Shown here: one piece after another, positions 60,410 through 64,000 of the stretch
Numbering within the stretch: the stretch's first letter is position 1
How the letters are laid out: the number at the start of each line of letters is the position of its first letter
DNA from: Candidatus Skiveiella danica
GTDB taxonomy: Bacteria > Pseudomonadota > Gammaproteobacteria > Burkholderiales > Burkholderiaceae_C
DNA length: 64,000 bases
Assembly: GCA_016721925.1 (NCBI GenBank)
Contig: JADKHE010000001.1
Location: forward strand, 248,001 to 312,000
Direction: 5' to 3'
The notes under the pieces: generated by a model
Seen by the model: only the letters and a program-made list of their open reading frames with translations
The model's database searches: none
Told to the model about the DNA's origin: nothing
Program-made: the position numbers and the translations under genes

Positions 60410-61581
60410 GCCGGCAGTCCGGCGTGGAGGTTCTCCAGCACGCGGCGATAGATGTTCTTCAGCGGCTCGATGTCGCTGACCACCACATGTTCGTCGATCA
60501 TGTGGATGGTGGCGTTGGGCGGGCCCAGCTCAATGACCTGCGGGCAGATTTGCGCAATGAAGCGTCCGTCGCTGGTGCCGCCGGTGGTGGAGAGCTGGGT
60601 CTCGATTCCGGCTTCGGCCCGAATGGCCGTCTGCACCGCGGCAACCAGCGTGCCCGGGGTCGTGAGAAAGGGCAGGCCTCCCACCGTCCAGGCCAGTTCA
60701 AAGTCGAGCCCGTGGCGTCGCAGCGCCTCGGTCAGGCGCTGCTGCAGGCTCTGCGGCGTGGACTCGGTGGAGAAGCGAAAATTGAAGTCGACGACCACAT
60801 GGCCCGGAATGATGTTGCTCGCACCGGTGCCGCCATGGATGTTGCTGACCTGCCAGGTGGTCGGCGGAAAGAAGGTGTTGCCGCCGTCCCATTCGACGGC
60901 AACCAGCTCCGCCAGTGCCGGGGCAAGCAGATGGATCGGGTTGCGGGCGAGGTGCGGGTAGGCGATGTGGCCCTGAACACCCTTGACCGTGAGCTTGCCG
61001 CTCATGGTGCCGCGGCGCCCGTTCTTGATCATGTCGCCGGTGCGCTGCACGGACGTGGGCTCGCCGACGATGCAGAAATCGGGCACCTCGCCGCGCTGGC
61101 GCAAGGCTTCGCAGACCACCACGGTGCCATCCACCGCGGGTCCTTCTTCATCGCTGGTGAGCAGGAAGGCGATGTTCAGCGGGGTCTCGGGTTGCGCGGC
61201 GAGGAATTCCTCGGTGGCCACCACCATCGCGGCCAGCGAGGTCTTCATGTCGCTGGCGCCGCGCCCGAAAAGCCGCCCCTCGCGGTGCGTGGGGGTGAAC
61301 GGGTCACTGTGCCACTGGGTCAGCGGTCCGGTCGGGACGACATCGGTATGACCGGCAAACGCTATGGTCCTGGTAGCGCGGGATGACCATCTGACGCTGG
61401 GCTGATGCCGTTTGGCCCACAAATTCCGGACGCGAAAGTCCTGTGGACCGCTTTCGATCACCTCGCAGGCGAATCCGAGCGGCTGCAGACGGGCCACGAT
61501 GAGTTCGATGCAACCCGCATCAAACGGAGTGACGGACGGCAGCGAGATCAGTTGTTCGGCGAGGCGCAGGGTGGCGGACAT
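60406..61581 (-). CDS. dapE: Succinyl-diaminopimelate desuccinylase
   Basis: A 391-residue metallohydrolase of lysine/diaminopimelate synthesis, releasing succinate from N-succinyl-LL-DAP. Metal-ligand motifs: FAGHTDVVPTG (His, Asp), LLTSDEEGPA (Glu-Glu) and ELGPPNATIHMIDEHV at the end (His). The insertion between NLWA and FAGH is longer than in other DapE proteins: KRHQPSVRWSSRATRTIA encodes an in-frame AGCTAT repeat. Genes overlap prmB; pilU follows upstream after 33 bp. Confidence 0.96.
   Translation of the reverse strand: MSATLRLAEQLISLPSVTPFDAGCIELIVARLQPLGFACEVIESGPQDFRVRNLWAKRHQPSVRWSSRATRTIAFAGHTDVVPTGPLTQWHSDPFTPTHREGRLFGRGASDMKTSLAAMVVATEEFLAAQPETPLNIAFLLTSDEEGPAVDGTVVVCEALRQRGEVPDFCIVGEPTSVQRTGDMIKNGRRGTMSGKLTVKGVQGHIAYPHLARNPIHLLAPALAELVAVEWDGGNTFFPPTTWQVSNIHGGTGASNIIPGHVVVDFNFRFSTESTPQSLQQRLTEALRRHGLDFELAWTVGGLPFLTTPGTLVAAVQTAIRAEAGIETQLSTTGGTSDGRFIAQICPQVIELGPPNATIHMIDEHVVVSDIEPLKNIYRRVLENLHAGLPA
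61361..61429 (-). repeat. Dispersed AGCTAT repeat, copy 10, in frame inside dapE
   Basis: On the minus strand: GGAATTTGTGGGCCAAACGG, then CCCAGCGTCAGATGGTCATC, then GCTACCAGGACCATAGC. It matches the copy at 7890 at 22 of 40 positions. The element is in the gene's orientation and reads PSVRWSSRATRTIA, adding about 13 residues between NLWA and IAFAGH of DapE. Confidence 0.8.
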
Positions 61582-61614
61582 GTCGGCAGACGTTGCAGGC
61601 GGGTTGGGGCGGGC

Positions 61615-62784
61615 TCAGGCCGGCGCCTTGTCGGACGCGGTGTGATGGACGTCGAGCGTGATCTCGGTGAAGGAGGCCTCGTTCGACGGGCTTTCGGCCT
61701 GCTGTTCAGGGGCTGTCTGGCGGGCAAAGTCGTTCTGCAGCCGCCACATCAGGTTGGTCGGCGAGTCGGCGTAGGCGAGGCCTTCCTTGCGATCGATCTG
61801 GCCTTCCACGATGAGACGGGCGATGTCCTGTTCGAAGGTCTGGGAGCCTTCCGCCAGGGAGTTGTTCATGGCCTCCTTGACCCCGGAGAAATTGCCCTGT
61901 TCGATCAGCTCAGCCGTCAACCGGGTGTTCAGCATCACCTCGACGGCGGGTACCCGCGTGTTGTGGACGGTGCGCAGCAGGCGCTGGGACACGATGGCTT
62001 TCAGCGCCGAGCCCAGGTCGCCGAGCAGGGTCGGGCGCACCTCGGCCGGGTAGAAGCTGAGAATCCGGTTCAGCGCCTGGTAACTGTTGTTGGCGTGCAG
62101 GGTTGACAGGCACAGGTGCCCCGATTGCGCGTAGGCAATCGCGGCGGACATGGTCTCCCGGTCGCGGATTTCGCCGATCATGATCACGTCCGGCGCCTGG
62201 CGCAGCGCATTCTTCAGGCCGATCGCGAGCGTCTCGGTGTCGCTGCCCACCTCGCGCTGGTTGACCACCGACTTGCGGTTGCGAAACACGAATTCCACCG
62301 GATCCTCAATGGTCAGGATGTGGCCCATCACATTCTCGTTGCGGTGATCCAGCATGGAGGCCAGCGTGGTGGACTTGCCCGCGCCGGTGGCGCCGACCAT
62401 CAGGATCAGCCCGCGCTTTTCCATGACCAGGTCGGCCAGGACGTTGGGCAGATTCAGCGTGGGCAGCGACGGGATTTCCGATGAGATGTAGCGGATCACC
62501 GCCGCGTAGGTGCCGCGCTGGCGCATCGCGCTCAGCCGGAAATTGCCCACGTCGGCCAGCGGGATGGCCATGTTGAGCTCGCCGGTCTCCTTGAGTTCTT
62601 CGATCCGGTTCGGCGGCACCACTTCGGCCAGCAGGTTGACCGTGGCCTCGACCGGCAGGATCTGGCTGTTCATGGGAATGTACTGGCCGTTGATCTTGAT
62701 GATCGCGGGCGCGTGGGCCGACAGGTAGACGTCCGACGCCTTGCGCTCGGCCATGAGGCGCAGTATCCGGTCCATCATGCTCAT
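61615..62784 (-). CDS. pilU: PilT/PilU family type IV pilus ATPase (PilU-like)
   Basis: A 389-residue AAA-like secretion ATPase. Walker A GATGAGKSTTLASML (residues about 132-146), Asp box HILTIEDPVEF, Walker B DVIMIGEIRDRETM and His box HLCLSTLHANN are intact. The N-terminal ERKASDVYLSAHAPAIIKING, VMEKRGLILMVGATG and NVMGHI are like PilU rather than PilT, as is the C-terminal SPTNLMWRLQND block. PilU aids retraction of type IV pili by PilT, which is not in this window. Lying between dapE and dapD on the same strand, it is a non-lysine gene in a lysine cluster. Confidence 0.88.
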   Translation of the reverse strand: MSMMDRILRLMAERKASDVYLSAHAPAIIKINGQYIPMNSQILPVEATVNLLAEVVPPNRIEELKETGELNMAIPLADVGNFRLSAMRQRGTYAAVIRYISSEIPSLPTLNLPNVLADLVMEKRGLILMVGATGAGKSTTLASMLDHRNENVMGHILTIEDPVEFVFRNRKSVVNQREVGSDTETLAIGLKNALRQAPDVIMIGEIRDRETMSAAIAYAQSGHLCLSTLHANNSYQALNRILSFYPAEVRPTLLGDLGSALKAIVSQRLLRTVHNTRVPAVEVMLNTRLTAELIEQGNFSGVKEAMNNSLAEGSQTFEQDIARLIVEGQIDRKEGLAYADSPTNLMWRLQNDFARQTAPEQQAESPSNEASFTEITLDVHHTASDKAPA

Positions 62785-62836
62785 GATCAGCTCCTTGATT
62801 TAACGGCCTGAAAGCAGGCAGCGGCCCGCCGCCGCG

Positions 62837-62907
62837 CCGGGCCGCCCCAAGCAAGGCGAGCCCCCTCGGGGGGCAGCGCTGTACGCGAAGCGACAAGCGT
62901 GGGGGCC
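62837..62907. repeat. GC-rich repeat typical of Comamonadaceae
   Basis: CCGGGCCGCCCCAAGC, then GCGAGCCCCCTCGGGGGGC (hairpin CCCCC TC GGGGG) and GCGAAGCGACAAGCGTGG ending GGGGGCC. I recognise this as a type of short repeat recurring in comamonad genomes, without being able to cite a count. It fills most of the 126-bp pilU-dapD gap and may act as a terminator-like hairpin. Confidence 0.7.
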
Positions 62908-62910
62908 ATG

Positions 62911-63735
62911 TCAATCCCGCAGCAGGTCGTTCAGGCTGGTTTTGGCACGGGTCTGGGCGTCCACGCGCTTGACGATGACCGCGCAGTACAGACTGTATTT
63001 GCCGTCCGCGCTGGGCAGGTTGCCAGCCACCACCACCGAGCCGGCCGGGATGCGGCCGTAGCTGACCTCGCCGGTGGCGCGGTCGTAGATGCGGGTGCTC
63101 TGACCGATGTAGACACCCATCGAGATCACCGAGTTCTCTTCGACGATGACGCCTTCGACGATTTCCGAGCGGGCGCCGATGAAACAGTTGTCTTCGATGA
63201 TGGTCGGGTTGGCCTGCATCGGCTCCAGCACGCCGCCGATGCCCACGCCACCGGACAGGTGCACGTTCTTGCCGATCTGGGCGCAGGAGCCGACGGCTGC
63301 CCAGGTGTCCACCATCGTGCCTTCGTCGACGTAGGCGCCGATGTTCACGTAGGAGGGCATCAGAATCGCGCCCTTGGCGATGAAGCTGCCACGCCGGGCC
63401 ACGGCTGGGGGCACCACGCGCACGCCGGAGGCGGCCATCTCGTCGGCTGTCATCTGGGCAAAGCGGGTGGGCACCTTGTCGTAGAAGCCCAGGTCGCCGG
63501 CGCGCACGAGCTCGTTGTCCTTGAGGCGGAACGACAGCAGCACGGCCTTCTTGATCCACTGGTGTACGGTCCACTGGCCGACGCCCTGGCGGGTGGCGAC
63601 GCGCAGGGCGCCGCTGTTGAGGCCGGCAATGACTTCGTCGACGGCCTGCGTCACGTCAGCCGGCGCGGATTTCGGCGACAGGTTGGTGCGGTTCTCCCAC
63701 GCGGCATCGATGAGGGACTGGAGTTGTTGGGTCAT
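62911..63735 (-). CDS. dapD: Tetrahydrodipicolinate N-succinyltransferase
   Basis: A 274-residue enzyme that succinylates tetrahydrodipicolinate in the succinylase branch of lysine synthesis. The left-handed beta-helix of hexapeptide repeats spans about residues 105-240 (RGSFIAKGAILMPSYVNIGA, VDEGTMVDTWAAVGSCAQIG, VHLSGGVGIGGVLEP, NPTIIEDNCFIGARSEIVEG); the AQIGKNVHLSGG stretch is the typical catalytic region. Start at 63735 begins MTQQLQSLIDAAWENR. Next to dapC, upstream, it forms the dap operon of this region. Confidence 0.97.
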   Translation of the reverse strand: MTQQLQSLIDAAWENRTNLSPKSAPADVTQAVDEVIAGLNSGALRVATRQGVGQWTVHQWIKKAVLLSFRLKDNELVRAGDLGFYDKVPTRFAQMTADEMAASGVRVVPPAVARRGSFIAKGAILMPSYVNIGAYVDEGTMVDTWAAVGSCAQIGKNVHLSGGVGIGGVLEPMQANPTIIEDNCFIGARSEIVEGVIVEENSVISMGVYIGQSTRIYDRATGEVSYGRIPAGSVVVAGNLPSADGKYSLYCAVIVKRVDAQTRAKTSLNDLLRD

Positions 63736-63753
63736 GACGAAAAATCGGGCCTC

Positions 63754-64000
63754 TCAGCCGCGGGATAGGATGAATTGAACGATGCGCCGGGCGGCCTCCA
63801 GGCACTCCGCGGTCTCTGCGACCAGTGCCATGCGGATGCGGCCCTGGCCAGGATTGTGCCCGGCGGCTTCGCGCGCGAGGTAGCTGCCCGGCAGCACGGT
63901 GACATTGTATTGAGCCAGCAATTCCCGCGCGAAGGCGGTGTCGTTGCCCTGCCAGAAGGCAGGCACGCCGGCCCAGAGGTAAAAGCTCGCATCGGGCAGG
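63754..64000 (-). CDS. dapC: Succinyldiaminopimelate transaminase, C-terminal part
   Basis: The frame runs off the right edge of the window, so the first 80% of the protein is missing. The visible 82 residues are LPDASFYLWAGVPAFWQGND then ELLAQYNVTVLPGSYLAREA and GRIRMALVAETAECLEAARR, the final domain of a class I aminotransferase (the Arg in RIRMAL is the substrate-carboxylate contact). Placement just upstream of dapD points to DapC, which makes N-succinyl-LL-diaminopimelate, although other aminotransferases cannot be excluded from this part. Confidence 0.85.
   Translation of the reverse strand, partial: LPDASFYLWAGVPAFWQGNDTAFARELLAQYNVTVLPGSYLAREAAGHNPGQGRIRMALVAETAECLEAARRIVQFILSRG

Overview
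The window looks like chromosome from a high-GC betaproteobacterium of the order Burkholderiales, most likely family Comamonadaceae. This is inferred from protein content, from conserved gene orders (exbB-exbD-lpxK-Trm112-kdsB-adk; nadD-rsfS-rlmH-maf-rng; dapC-dapD...dapE-prmB) and from two dispersed repeat types of a kind I associate with that family. No 16S gene is present, so genus is not assignable. I see no phage, insertion sequence, CRISPR array or rRNA.

Layout. 1-5.2 kb: end of a dienelactone-hydrolase-like gene, a decayed comB-like pseudogene, small exported/membrane proteins, a Ca2+/cation antiporter and a NYN-domain protein. 5.4-17.6 kb: wax-ester synthase/DGAT-like acyltransferase, MipA/OmpV porin, a four-gene adaptor-ABC transporter operon, a saccharopine-dehydrogenase-like oxidoreductase, a double-cupin protein, a methyltransferase, a gene-poor stretch and a 2-hydroxyacid dehydrogenase. 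17.7-24.4 kb: lexA with tandem SOS boxes, divergent asparaginase, then the LPS/nucleotide block adk-kdsB-Trm112-lpxK-exbD-exbB. 24.7-33.7 kb: xseA, sodB, DUF192, icd, clpS-clpA, sbcB. 33.7-42.9 kb: a small accessory patch (Cys-rich exported protein between REP-like repeats, frameshifted YCII gene), EVE and DUF1499 genes, a YebC paralogue, an intact comB, and a base-salvage cluster (cytosine deaminase, exported nucleosidase-like protein, upp) followed by a HerA-like ATPase. 42.9-49.9 kb: a tightly overlapping operon yebC-purD-hemF-nadD-rsfS, then rlmH-maf-rng. 49.9-56.5 kb: msbA, tolB-pal-cpoB, a sulfur-transporter-like gene with tcdA, and tRNA-Lys. 56.6-64 kb: two small genes, an ABC-F ATPase, prmB, dapE, pilU, dapD and the 3' end of dapC.

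The most striking pattern is a family of roughly 65-nt imperfect repeats (core CCCAGCGTCGAATGGTCA, then an AGCTAT hairpin). I count ten convincing copies plus one degenerate copy. Five lie in intergenic gaps and five lie within or just after coding sequence (asparaginase, lpxK, nadD, the displaced rsfS tail, dapE). The three copies in the sense orientation are read in the same phase, which resembles coding-compatible palindromic elements known from other bacteria. The second theme is gene decay: the comB-like pseudogene with an intact paralogue 37 kb away, a frameshifted YCII gene, and a one-base frameshift that cuts off an Ala/Lys-rich RsfS tail. Otherwise this is ordinary housekeeping chromosome; I do not see a clear new multigene system.
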